Part shown: piece by piece, positions 7,049 through 15,633 of the stretch | How positions within the stretch are numbered: the stretch's first letter is position 1 | Layout of the letters: every line of letters begins with the position of its first letter | NCBI GenBank assembly: GCA_003695725.1 | Contig: RFHX01000162.1 | Coordinates: forward strand, 1-17,281 | Length of the DNA: 17,281 nucleotides | Origin: J061 sp003695725 [NCBI: Candidatus Schekmanbacteria bacterium] | GTDB lineage: Bacteria > Schekmanbacteria > GWA2-38-11 | Direction of reading: 5' to 3' | Made by a program: the position numbers and the translations under genes | Notes under the pieces: model-generated | Database searches by the model: none | What the model was told of the DNA's origin: nothing | Seen by the model: only the letters and a program-made list of their open reading frames with translations

Positions 7049-8230
7049 GTGAAGAAGAGAAATCTTTTTTCATTCATTGACAAAGAACTTGAAAAATTAA
7101 AAAAGGAAAATCTTTACAGGTCTCTTCGCATTATTGAATCAGCCCAAAAACCGAAGGTCAGGATTGAAGGCAAAGAATTCCTTCTTTTCTCATCCAACAA
7201 CTATCTCGGTTTGTCGAACAATCCAATAATCAAAAAAAAGGCGGCTGAAGCGCTAAAAAAATATGGATGCGGAGCTTGCGCTTCCCGCCTGATTTCAGGA
7301 AATGTCGAACCTTATGTTTCCCTTGAAAAAACGATTGCCCGCTTTAAAGGGACCAAAGAAGCTCTTGTCTTTTCTTCAGGATACGCCGCAAATGTAGGGA
7401 CAATATCAACTATTGCAGAATCATCAGATACTATCTTTTCCGATGCTTTAAATCATGCAAGCATAATAGACGGATGCCGCTTGAGCAGGGCGCAGATAAA
7501 AATTTACAATCATAAAGATGTAAACCATCTTGAAGATTTAGTTAAAAAAACAAAAGGAAGAGGGAAAAAAATCATAATCACTGATTCTATATTCAGTATG
7601 GATGGAGATATTGCGCCATTAGGAGATATTCAGAAAGTCGCGAAAAAATATGGATGCCTGCTCTTTGTGGATGACGCGCATGCAACAGGTACATTGGGAA
7701 AAAGGGGACGCGGTTCAGCCGAATTTTTCAACATCAATGGGAAGATAGACATATATATGGGTACATTGAGCAAAGCTGTAGGTAGTGTGGGGGGATTTAT
7801 TGCCGGCAAGAGGAAACTGATTGAATTTCTCATAAACAGGAGTAGAAGTTTCATCTATTCCACAGGACTTCCGCCATCAGCCCTTGCCGCTTCTCAAAGC
7901 GCTCTTGAATTGATAGAAAAGGATTTATCATACCTAAACAACCTCAAAAGGAATGAAAAATTGATAAAGGAAGGCCTTGAAGAAATTGGATATGACACTA
8001 TGGAGAGCGAAACACAGATAATCCCTGTGCTTATGGAGACTGAAGAACGGGCAATCAAGGCATTTCATTTCTTATTTAAAAACAATATATTTGTCCCTGC
8101 CATAAGGCCTCCTACGGTGCCAAAGGGGAAAGCCCGCCTTAGGATTACTCCAATGGCATCTCACACCAGGAAAGATATTGAATATCTTCTCGATGTTTTC
8201 GCTAAAATGAAAAAGGCAATTTTCAAATGA
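7049..8230 (+). CDS. bioF: 8-amino-7-oxononanoate synthase (BioF-type alpha-oxoamine synthase)
   Basis: This PLP enzyme condenses L-alanine with pimeloyl-ACP/CoA to form 8-amino-7-oxononanoate, the first committed step of biotin ring assembly. The 393 residues show family landmarks in order: SSNNYLGL (48-55), SRLISGN (79-85), FSSGYAAN (108-115), H136 that stacks on PLP, FVDDAHATGTLG (206-217), and TLSKAVGSVGG with the Schiff-base lysine K242. RPPTVPKGKARLRITPMASH near the C-terminus is the usual BioF ending. The closest alternative is glycine C-acetyltransferase (Kbl), which shares the fold. The SRLISGN and RPPTVP phrases favour BioF. The start is GTG, with no visible ribosome site, 9 bp after the HNH stop, so coupling is likely. 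No other bio genes are in the window. Confidence 0.87.
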   Translation: MKKRNLFSFIDKELEKLKKENLYRSLRIIESAQKPKVRIEGKEFLLFSSNNYLGLSNNPIIKKKAAEALKKYGCGACASRLISGNVEPYVSLEKTIARFKGTKEALVFSSGYAANVGTISTIAESSDTIFSDALNHASIIDGCRLSRAQIKIYNHKDVNHLEDLVKKTKGRGKKIIITDSIFSMDGDIAPLGDIQKVAKKYGCLLFVDDAHATGTLGKRGRGSAEFFNINGKIDIYMGTLSKAVGSVGGFIAGKRKLIEFLINRSRSFIYSTGLPPSALAASQSALELIEKDLSYLNNLKRNEKLIKEGLEEIGYDTMESETQIIPVLMETEERAIKAFHFLFKNNIFVPAIRPPTVPKGKARLRITPMASHTRKDIEYLLDVFAKMKKAIFK

Positions 8231-9207
8231 AGCTCAATTCTTTCAAAATTGGGAAGATAAAAATTTATCCTCCAATTATTCTTGCGCCTATTGCAGGATG
8301 GACAAATCTTCCCTTTAGAATTATCGCCTGCGAAAAGGGGGCAGGACTAACCTATACAGAGCTCATAAGCTCCGAAGCCATTGTGAGGAAAAACAAAAAA
8401 ACATTGAAAATGCTTACCTGCGATGAGCGTGAGGGGAATAGGGTTATTCAAATCTTTGGCGCAAATCCTGATGTAATGGCAAGAGCTGCAAAAATCGTAG
8501 AAGATATGGGAGAAAAGATTATTGATATCAATATGGGATGCTCTGTTAAAAAAGTAATAAAAAATGGAGCAGGCGCTTATCTCTTGAAATCAGCAGTTGA
8601 CGCCAAAAAGATTATGAAAGCGGTTGTTTCAGCAGTATCCCTGCCGGTCACAGTCAAGATTCGCTCGGGCTGGAATGATAGAAGCATCAATGCAGTAGAA
8701 ATATCCAAAATCGCTGAAGAATGCGGTATTTCTGCCATCACAGTGCATCCACGCACAGCAGTGCAGTATTTCAAAGGTACGGCAGACTGGAATATCATAA
8801 AAGAGGTCAAACAGAATGTGTCGATTCCCGTAATTGGCAATGGCGATGTCAAAACCGAAGAGGATGTGAAAAGAATGTTTGAAGAAACCGATTGTGATGC
8901 TGTGATGATTGGTAGAGGAGCATTGGGCAATCCATGGATTTTCAAAAGAGCCGAATATTTTATTACAAAAGGAGAAAAAATGGTATCTCCAAGCATAAAA
9001 GAAATCAGAGATACAATGATAAAACATCTCAAACTGAATATAGAAATATTCGGTGAAAAGAGAGGAATTTCACTATTCAAAAAACACTCAGCATCCTATG
9101 TAAAAGGAATGAGGGGTGCTATTGACTTTAGAAAAAAGATTTTTCTTGCAAAAAGCGAAAGCGAGGCAAAGGACATAATAAGGAAATTTTTCTCTGCTTT
9201 GAGCTGA
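8227..9207 (+). CDS. dusB: tRNA-dihydrouridine synthase (DusB family)
   Basis: This FMN-dependent enzyme reduces uridine to dihydrouridine in the tRNA D-loop. Its 326 residues form a TIM barrel plus helical domain. Visible landmarks are LAPIAGWTNLPFR (19-31), NMGCSVKKVIKNGAGAYLL (102-120) with catalytic Cys105, KIRSGW (144-149), VHPRTAVQYFKGTADW (173-188) with FMN/substrate His174, IPVIGNGDV (200-208) and MIGRGALGNPWIF (227-239). The usual motif after the cysteine is CPVKK. Here serine replaces proline. The start codon overlaps the bioF stop as ATGA, a sign of translational coupling. The operon ends here, facing the NRAMP gene convergently across 32 bp. Confidence 0.94.
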   Translation: MKLNSFKIGKIKIYPPIILAPIAGWTNLPFRIIACEKGAGLTYTELISSEAIVRKNKKTLKMLTCDEREGNRVIQIFGANPDVMARAAKIVEDMGEKIIDINMGCSVKKVIKNGAGAYLLKSAVDAKKIMKAVVSAVSLPVTVKIRSGWNDRSINAVEISKIAEECGISAITVHPRTAVQYFKGTADWNIIKEVKQNVSIPVIGNGDVKTEEDVKRMFEETDCDAVMIGRGALGNPWIFKRAEYFITKGEKMVSPSIKEIRDTMIKHLKLNIEIFGEKRGISLFKKHSASYVKGMRGAIDFRKKIFLAKSESEAKDIIRKFFSALS

Positions 9208-9239
9208 TATAAAATTTTTCTTTGGAAAATTCCTTTCTT

Positions 9240-10529
9240 TTATCGACCTTGAAATAAAGAGGCAAGATAATCCATAGAAGGCGGATAAAAAATGCCTAAA
9301 AGAAGAAGAAATGTCAAAACAATCAAAATTGAAGCAGTTATTATTGAGAGAATATTCTGTCCCAATGTATTGACATTTTCTCCCATTATGGATTTATCGT
9401 TTATCAATTTGAGCATTAGAATCAGAATAATAGGAAGTAGTATCCCATTTACTGTCTGAGATATCAGCATAACCATAATAAGTTTTAAATTTGGAATTAA
9501 AATAAAGCCTGCACCAATAGCAAGAATTACCGTATAAAACCAAAAAAACTTTGGAGCTGAATGAAATTTTTTGCCCAATCCGGATTCCCATCCAAATGCT
9601 TCACTTACTGCATAGGATGTAGAAAGAGGCAGAATAATGGCGCCAAGCACAGATGCATTCAGTAATCCAATAGAAAAAAGGATAAAGGCGTAATTGCCAG
9701 CCAAAGGTTTGAGGGCAAGGGCAGCTTGAAAAGCATCATTGACTTCCCGATTACCGTTAGCATATAGGGTGGCTGCAGCTGCAATAATAATAAACATTGC
9801 AACGAAATCTGTTATAAAAGACCCAATATAGACATCCCATTTCAAAAACTTGTAATTTTCCTTCTTCAACCCCTTATCCACTACCGACGCCTGAAGATAA
9901 AACTGCATCCAAGGTGTTATCGTTGTGCCAACAAGAGCAATAAAAAGGTTTATATAACCAGTTTCAAATTTGAATGTTGGATGCACTAACCCTGCAACCA
10001 CTTCATTCCAATCCGGCTGCGCCATAAAACCTGACACAACATATGTAAAATAAATAAGACAAAAAAAGAGCATAACTCTTTCCACGGCAATATAGCTCCC
10101 CTTTATGACAATCAGCCATATTATAAGCGCCATAAGGGGAACAGAAAGAAGCCTGCTTACTCCCAAAAGTTCAAAACCAGCGGCAATACCAGCAAATTCT
10201 GCTATAGTTACAGTAAGGTTTCCTACCACCAAAAGAAGCATAGTAAAAAAGGTTGTCCTCATCGAGAATTTCTCACGAATCAAATCAGCAAGTCCCTTGC
10301 CCGTGACAACTCCCATTCTTGCAGACATCTCCTGAATTACGACTAACGCCAAAGTGGTAAGGAAAAGAGCCCAAAGGAGGCTATATCCCTCCTGCGCACC
10401 TGCAAGAGTATAGGTAGCAATGCCGCCTGCGTCATTGTCGGCGCTCGATGTAATTATTCCGGGACCAATCAGGGTAAGCAGTATCAAAAAACGCCCTAAT
10501 CCTCGTCTTTCTCTTTTTACAGCTGGCAT
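9240..10529 (-). CDS. NRAMP-family divalent metal transporter with Mg2+-type (NRMT-like) metal site
   Basis: This polytopic membrane protein (about 11 helices, 429 residues from the ATG at 10529) belongs to the NRAMP/SLC11 superfamily. The ATG has GAGG 6 bases upstream. A TTG at 10544 is a weaker alternative. Helix 1 reads SSADNDAGGIATYTLAGA, where the canonical DPGN is DAGG: the metal-ligand Asp is kept (D33) and the Asn becomes Gly. Helix 6 reads TTITPWMQFY (202-211), where canonical MPH is TPW, so the soft methionine ligand becomes T205. In classic NRAMPs that methionine disfavours Mg2+ and Ca2+, so its loss points to a hard divalent ion such as Mg2+ (my inference, matching the described NRMT group). 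It is encoded 20 bp after a soluble MgtE_N-CBS protein. NRAMP membership is sure; the substrate is inferred. Confidence 0.88.
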   Translation of the reverse strand: MPAVKRERRGLGRFLILLTLIGPGIITSSADNDAGGIATYTLAGAQEGYSLLWALFLTTLALVVIQEMSARMGVVTGKGLADLIREKFSMRTTFFTMLLLVVGNLTVTIAEFAGIAAGFELLGVSRLLSVPLMALIIWLIVIKGSYIAVERVMLFFCLIYFTYVVSGFMAQPDWNEVVAGLVHPTFKFETGYINLFIALVGTTITPWMQFYLQASVVDKGLKKENYKFLKWDVYIGSFITDFVAMFIIIAAAATLYANGNREVNDAFQAALALKPLAGNYAFILFSIGLLNASVLGAIILPLSTSYAVSEAFGWESGLGKKFHSAPKFFWFYTVILAIGAGFILIPNLKLIMVMLISQTVNGILLPIILILMLKLINDKSIMGENVNTLGQNILSIITASILIVLTFLLLLGIFYPPSMDYLASLFQGR

Positions 10530-10549
10530 TTGAATCCTCAACAAATAGT

Positions 10550-11815
10550 TTAGACTCTGAGCTTTTTCTTCCGAGAGGGAGGCGGTATGACCAAGTCAAC
10601 GATGTCATCAACAGTAATGATGCCAAGAATTACATTTTCTTCGTTTACAACAGGAATAGCATAAAAATTATATTTCGATATCATCTCTGCCACTTCTTCT
10701 TCATCTGTATCCGGCAAAACACTCTTTACCTGTTCTTTCATAATAGCTGAAAGTTGGGTATTGTCTGCTGCCAACAGAAGGTCTTTTATTGAAACAACAC
10801 CAAGCAGTTTGTCATTGTCGTCTGTAACATATATGTAATAAATCATCTCAACATCAGGAGCCATCAATCTGAGATTCTTGAATGCCTCTTTCACTGTCAT
10901 AGTGGGAGGAAAGGAAAGAAAATCCGTTGTCATCAATCCTCCTGCTGTATCATCTTCGTGTTCAAGAAGCTCCTGCACATCTTCTGCCTCTTCGTCTTCC
11001 ATCAAATTCAGTAGCTCCTGCGCTGTTTCTTCAGGCAAATCACCCAGCAAGTCTGCGGCTTCATCAGGGGGCATCAACTCCAATATATCAGATGCCTGTT
11101 CCTTATCCATTCCATGAATTATGGATACCTGCGCTTCCGGTTCAAGCTCATGGAGCGCTTCTGCCGCTGTTTCAAGTTCAAGAGTATCAAAGAGAGCAGA
11201 CCTTTCTTTTGGCGGAATTTGACTCATTATAGATGCAATGTCAGAAGGATGGAGTTCAGAAAGTTTCGATTTCGTAACTTTCAAGGTCAAACTGCTTACC
11301 TTAGGGTCAACTGGCTGTAAATAGTTCCATGATATCAGGTTTTGAGCTTTTCCTCCGCCAACCTTCTTCATCAATCCCTTGGCAATGTTAGCTACACCGA
11401 TTCGTCTGAGGATTGCGTTGAATCCTATGTCTGCTGCAATTATGCAAAGATTCCCTCTCATTTCACCCAATTTAACATCATTGACCCTAACAACTTTGGC
11501 TCCGTCTATATCAACTATCTGTTTATCAAGAATATCCTTTGCGATTGAAATATCATTTTCGCCCGGTTCAGTCTCTGTAACTTCATTCTTATAAATATTT
11601 GCCGTAATTGTGCTTCTATTGAAAAGTTCTATATTTTCGAAAGGAATGATTGCCTTCTTGCCGGACTTAATATTGACAACAAGTGCAGACACTGTTGGAA
11701 ATACATCTTTAATACGCACAAGAAGGTCTTCAAGCTTGCCTATAACCTCACCTTCCCGGTCATAGACATCCCGCCCCAATACCTCACTGGCAAATATTTC
11801 TCCCACTAAATACAT
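10550..11815 (-). CDS. PRC-barrel / MgtE_N / tandem-CBS protein lacking a membrane domain
   Basis: This 421-residue soluble protein combines a PRC-barrel-like domain (about 4-75; GRDVYDREGEVIGKLEDLLV), probably a second one (about 89-170; VVRVNDVKLGEMRG), a helical MgtE_N domain (about 183-290; LSELHPSDIASIMSQIPP) and two CBS domains (about 294-350 and 356-412). HEDDTAGGLMTTDF (286-299) is the hallmark of the MgtE N-to-CBS junction. The chain stops after CBS2 with PPPSRKKKLRV, where full-length MgtE would continue into five membrane helices. In MgtE these domains bind Mg2+ and close the pore. It is followed after 20 bp by an NRAMP-like transporter and preceded after 36 bp by era. I infer that it senses Mg2+ or nucleotide and regulates that carrier. 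Confidence 0.88.
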   Translation of the reverse strand: MYLVGEIFASEVLGRDVYDREGEVIGKLEDLLVRIKDVFPTVSALVVNIKSGKKAIIPFENIELFNRSTITANIYKNEVTETEPGENDISIAKDILDKQIVDIDGAKVVRVNDVKLGEMRGNLCIIAADIGFNAILRRIGVANIAKGLMKKVGGGKAQNLISWNYLQPVDPKVSSLTLKVTKSKLSELHPSDIASIMSQIPPKERSALFDTLELETAAEALHELEPEAQVSIIHGMDKEQASDILELMPPDEAADLLGDLPEETAQELLNLMEDEEAEDVQELLEHEDDTAGGLMTTDFLSFPPTMTVKEAFKNLRLMAPDVEMIYYIYVTDDNDKLLGVVSIKDLLLAADNTQLSAIMKEQVKSVLPDTDEEEVAEMISKYNFYAIPVVNEENVILGIITVDDIVDLVIPPPSRKKKLRV

Positions 11816-11851
11816 AATAATTCCACAAAGAAAAAAGTCCTTTTACAGGTT

Positions 11852-12778
11852 TCAATTTTCATCAGAGGTATAGCCATATTTATGAAGTAATTTTTCATTC
11901 TCTGTCCATTTTTTTTTAACATATACTCTCAAGTCAAGATAAACTTTGCACCCTGTAAAATATTCAATATCCTTTCGCGCTCTACTGCCTATTTCTTTTA
12001 TCATTTCTCCCTTTTTGCCAATGATGATACCCTTTTGTGATTCTTTTTCAACAAATATATTTGCTGATACATAAATAAGGCCTTCTTTGCGCTCTTTTAT
12101 CTCTTCGACCTCCACATGGACACAATAGGGCAATTCCTCCTGCAAAAGACGATAAATCTTTTCACGAATATATTCAGCAAAAAGGAATTCTTCAGGACGA
12201 TCTGTAATTATATCCGCTTCAAAATACCTTGGCGCAATTGGCAGATTATCAACGACTACGGAAATAAGCCTTTTGAGATTAGTCCCGCGTTTTGCTGAAA
12301 TTGGGATAAATTCTTCGATAAACTCATATTTTTTCAAAGAATCGATTAGAGGCAAAAGCTCTTCTTTTTTTAAAAGGTCGATTTTGTTGATTAGAAGGAT
12401 TTTCATTGCATCAACCTTTTCAATCTTATCCAAGATTACAATATCATCTTTCTTTATACCTGCTTTTGCATCTATGATAAAGAGCACTATATCTGCATAA
12501 TTTAGAGTGCTTAAGGCAATCTTGACAAGATGGCTTCTCATCAATCCCTTCTTGACATTTATACCCGGAGTATCAAGAAAGATTGCCTGATAGTCTTCCC
12601 CATTCAGGATTCCTGTTATCCTGTTTCTCGTAGTTTGAGGTTTTGCAGAAGTGATTGCAATTTTAGTGTCTAAGATTCTATTCAGTAGAGTTGACTTTCC
12701 CGTATTAGGACGCCCTACCAAGGCAATAAAACCACATCTAAATTCTCTGCCTTCCCCTTCAAAATTATTTTCAGCCAT
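11852..12778 (-). CDS. era: GTPase Era
   Basis: This essential GTPase binds the 3' end of 16S rRNA and assists 30S subunit assembly. The 308 residues fit the family length of about 300. GTPase motifs are G1 GRPNTGKS (22-29), G2 region around PQTTRNRITG (47-56), G3 DTPG (69-72), G4 NKID (131-134) and G5 SAK (161-163). The C-terminal KH RNA-binding domain carries GIIIGKKGEMIKEIG (250-264). The short acidic N-terminus before residue 15 is not conserved. It leads the minus-strand group that continues into the PRC/MgtE_N/CBS gene 36 bp downstream. No strong ribosome site precedes the ATG. Confidence 0.97.
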   Translation of the reverse strand: MAENNFEGEGREFRCGFIALVGRPNTGKSTLLNRILDTKIAITSAKPQTTRNRITGILNGEDYQAIFLDTPGINVKKGLMRSHLVKIALSTLNYADIVLFIIDAKAGIKKDDIVILDKIEKVDAMKILLINKIDLLKKEELLPLIDSLKKYEFIEEFIPISAKRGTNLKRLISVVVDNLPIAPRYFEADIITDRPEEFLFAEYIREKIYRLLQEELPYCVHVEVEEIKERKEGLIYVSANIFVEKESQKGIIIGKKGEMIKEIGSRARKDIEYFTGCKVYLDLRVYVKKKWTENEKLLHKYGYTSDEN

Positions 12779-12937
12779 AATTCTATTATGAAATCGAAAG
12801 ATTGAGGATGTTATAAGATTCTCTATTTCAAATCAATTAAGTTTATCACTTTTTTACGATGACTCACATTCAAAATTGATTGAAAATTACAAAAAAAGTA
12901 TATTTCTACTTTGCCTTTACAATTGATATATTATCTA

Positions 12938-12966
12938 TTGACTTTTTATCCAAGCTACTTTAAATA
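12938..12966 (+). promoter_or_regulatory. Sigma-70-type promoter for tRNA-Phe
   Basis: TTGACT at 12938-12943, a 17-bp spacer and TAAATA at 12961-12966 form a good housekeeping promoter. Its predicted start lies about 20-25 bp upstream of the mature tRNA-Phe 5' end. Confidence 0.75.
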
Positions 12967-12995
12967 AACTTCGTCTTCTTTCAATTATTTTGAGT

Positions 12996-13068
<73 letters not shown>

Positions 13069-13076
13069 TTTTTTTT
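13069..13076 (+). terminator. T-tract after tRNA-Phe
   Basis: Eight T residues follow the discriminator base directly. There is no separate hairpin, so termination would rely on the U-tract behind the tRNA fold or on trimming of a longer transcript. Confidence 0.35.
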
Positions 13077-13369
13077 ATACCTTTTTGCTGTCGCACCATT
13101 TTGATTTTGTCTTATCTTCGAAACCTCTTCTTCAAAAATTGCATTTCGACATTACAGGAGCGATTGTCTTCGCAACAGAAAGAATTCAGAGGCTTCGATG
13201 CCCTCGGCTATGCATCATCCTTTTGAGCTTGACCATAGCTTAAAATCGGAAGATATGTTGAGTGGTATTCTATTTTTAGATATGAAAAAACCGAACGAAG
13301 AAATAACAAAAACAGCATAGAAAGTAATATATAAATCATCTCAATAAAACAAGAAAAAAACTATTCCTC
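13077..13369. other. Intergenic region between tRNA-Phe and the histidine kinase
   Basis: This stretch of just under 300 bp lies beyond the tRNA T-tract and downstream of the minus-strand kinase stop. I see no convincing ORF, tRNA or repeat, and no strong stem-loop followed by a U-tract on the minus strand to end the kinase transcript. Confidence 0.5.
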
Positions 13370-15616
13370 TCATTTTTTATCAAGAAGACGGCGGATAATT
13401 TTTCTCAACTCCTGCCAATTTGTTGGTTTCATAACAAAATGCGAAATGCCTATCTTCTTAGCTTTTTTTTCATTCATATGCTCACTAAAGCCGGTGCAGA
13501 TTATTACAGGAATATCTTTTCTGATTTTGAGTATCTCTTGCGCAAAAACATTGCCCGTCATCTTTGGCATCGTCATATCTGTGATTACCAAATCGAAAAC
13601 TTTGGGATTTTCTTCAAAAGCTTGGAGCGCCTGCATAGGGTCACTGAATGGGAATACCTTATATCCTGAAAGTTCAAGCATTCTCTTTCCTAACTCTGCA
13701 ATGCTTGGGTCATCATCAAGAAAGAGAATCTTTTCATTACCTGCCGTAGCATCCTTTTCTTCATACTTACTTTCAATCACTTTGGCTTTCTCTTTTCCTT
13801 TTTCATAAAGAGGCAAATAAATATAAAAGGCAGTGCCAATTCCCTCCTCGCTATAAACCAAAACCGCACCTCCTGCGCCGCGAACTATTCCGTGGACCAC
13901 TGAAAGACCAAGTCCTGTGCCCTTCCCTTCCTCTTTCGTCGTAAAATATGGATCGAATATTTTGTCGATAATATCACTCGGGATTCCACTGCCCGTGTCG
14001 CTTACAGTAATGAGAGAATATTTTCCTATCTTCAAATCGGGATGCACAATTTCCTCGGCGCTCTTGATTTCAGTTTCCTGAATATCAACTGTAATTACTC
14101 CACCTTCTTTACTAATTGCATGATAGGCATTTGTACATAAATTGATGATTATTTGATGGATTTCAGTCGGGTCAATATAGCAATAAATTTCTGTTGATGG
14201 AAAGTTTTTAACTATTTCAATGCTTGAAGGAATCGTTGAGCGCAAAAGCTTCAATGCTTCTTCAACAACACTTTTGATATCACAAACAACAGGCTCGCGA
14301 AGCCGTTGCCTGCTGAATGTCAAAATCTGTTTTACAAGGTCTCTTGCCCTTTCTGCCGCTTTAAGCATTTCTGTGAGCATTTCGGCATACTTGCTCTCCT
14401 GCGATACCATATTGAGCATCAAGTCGCAATAACCAATAATGGGCATCAAAATATTATTGAAATCGTGTGCTATGCCGCCTGCAAGATTTCCAATGGCTTC
14501 AAGACGTTGTGCCTGTTGAAGCTGTCTTTCAAGCTGTTTTTCTTTTGTTATATCCCTCTGCACGGATACATAATAATCGAACCCCTCCTCTTCATATCGT
14601 AAAGGAGAAATCGTTGCCGCAACTTCGTATAATGTGCCATCCTTCCTTTTGTTTATGAGAAATCCGCTCCAAGTTTCCCCTTTCGATATCTTTTCCCAAA
14701 GACTTTTGAATGACTCAGCATCACTCTTGCCACTCCCGAGGATTTCAAGTGTTTTCCCAATGACTTCATCGGATGCATAGCCTGTCGTTTTGCTGAAGCC
14801 CTTGTTGACATAGATAATTTTTCCCTCCTCATCGATTATGATTACCGATTCTTCGGCATTTTCTACTGCCGCAGAAAGGAGACGGCTTTCTCTCTCAGCC
14901 CTTACCCTTTCAGTTATATCCCTGCATATTCCTCCAATCTTCAATGAGCCATCTGCAAATTTTACGGGGAAGAGGGTATCTATATGGTATCGTTTTTCAT
15001 TTTCAGAATGGAGGAAATGTTCAAAAACAACTCGTTCTTCACTTTCAATAACCCTTTTTAGATTCTTTCTATATATTTTTGAAATTTCAGGAGGATAAAC
15101 TTCGTCAATACTTTTACCAATTAAATCATCGCTCCTATTCAACCCGAAACATTCAACTCTATCATTACTTGAAAGATAAATGCCTTCTGTCGAAAGCATA
15201 AAAATATGGTCAGACGAGGATTCTACAAGGGTGCGGTATGACAACTCGCTTCTTCTTGCGATTTCCTTCGATTGTCTTCGAAGCTTCAAGAAGGTCCTTA
15301 TCCTTGCAAGAAGTTCAATCTTTGATATGGGTTTTCTTATGCAGTCATCAAATCCGGCATCAAGCCATTTTGAACTTCCTTCATTATGTGAAAGGACTAT
15401 AAGCACAGGAAGAAAGATTTCAGGTGAATCATTCTTTTTTTGTAGAAGTTCACTTCCAATCTCTTTTCCTAAAAATTGGTCTGTTATATAAAGGTCTGCA
15501 TCTTCAATCGTATCTTTATTGTTGAAAGTATTGACGGAATAGCCGCAATTTTCAAGATATCTTTGAAGGATCTTACAATCAACCTCTTTTGAAAGATAAA
15601 TTCCTATAGTTTCCAT
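13370..15616 (-). CDS. Hybrid sensor histidine kinase (pseudo-REC / PAS / PAS / HisKA / HATPase / REC)
   Basis: This 748-residue kinase (ATG at 15616) has AAAAGG upstream at good spacing. A TTG at 15631 would add five residues. An N-terminal receiver-like domain (about 2-110) keeps D46 and K95 but lacks the acidic Mg2+ pair, reading [10 protein letters not shown]. Two PAS domains follow (about 128-236 and 247-358, each ending in an RDIT-type motif). HisKA carries GGIAHDFNN with phospho-acceptor H384. The HATPase has an N-box ([10 protein letters not shown]), DTGSGI (540-545), IFDPYFTTK and GTGLGL (566-571). A C-terminal receiver (about 629-745) is intact: acidic D634/D635, acceptor D680, T708 and K730. 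There is no membrane helix, so it is a cytoplasmic sensor. The KaiC-like gene lies 17 bp upstream in the same operon. No output regulator is in the window. Confidence 0.93.
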   Translation of the reverse strand: METIGIYLSKEVDCKILQRYLENCGYSVNTFNNKDTIEDADLYITDQFLGKEIGSELLQKKNDSPEIFLPVLIVLSHNEGSSKWLDAGFDDCIRKPISKIELLARIRTFLKLRRQSKEIARRSELSYRTLVESSSDHIFMLSTEGIYLSSNDRVECFGLNRSDDLIGKSIDEVYPPEISKIYRKNLKRVIESEERVVFEHFLHSENEKRYHIDTLFPVKFADGSLKIGGICRDITERVRAERESRLLSAAVENAEESVIIIDEEGKIIYVNKGFSKTTGYASDEVIGKTLEILGSGKSDAESFKSLWEKISKGETWSGFLINKRKDGTLYEVAATISPLRYEEEGFDYYVSVQRDITKEKQLERQLQQAQRLEAIGNLAGGIAHDFNNILMPIIGYCDLMLNMVSQESKYAEMLTEMLKAAERARDLVKQILTFSRQRLREPVVCDIKSVVEEALKLLRSTIPSSIEIVKNFPSTEIYCYIDPTEIHQIIINLCTNAYHAISKEGGVITVDIQETEIKSAEEIVHPDLKIGKYSLITVSDTGSGIPSDIIDKIFDPYFTTKEEGKGTGLGLSVVHGIVRGAGGAVLVYSEEGIGTAFYIYLPLYEKGKEKAKVIESKYEEKDATAGNEKILFLDDDPSIAELGKRMLELSGYKVFPFSDPMQALQAFEENPKVFDLVITDMTMPKMTGNVFAQEILKIRKDIPVIICTGFSEHMNEKKAKKIGISHFVMKPTNWQELRKIIRRLLDKK

Positions 15617-15633
15617 TGAATGCCTTTTCAATT

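Noticed and set aside
8577-9080. Long minus-strand frames opposite dusB
   Set aside because: They are antisense shadows of a clearly conserved enzyme and contain no recognisable domain.
9208-9239. AATTTT/AAAATT hairpin between the convergent dusB and NRAMP genes as a bidirectional terminator
   Set aside because: The stem is 6 bp of only A-T pairs and no clean U-tract follows on either strand.
10878-11232. Ser-rich plus-strand frames opposite the MgtE_N region
   Set aside because: The Ser/Pro bias is simply the complement of the Glu/Leu-rich coding strand. There is no independent support.
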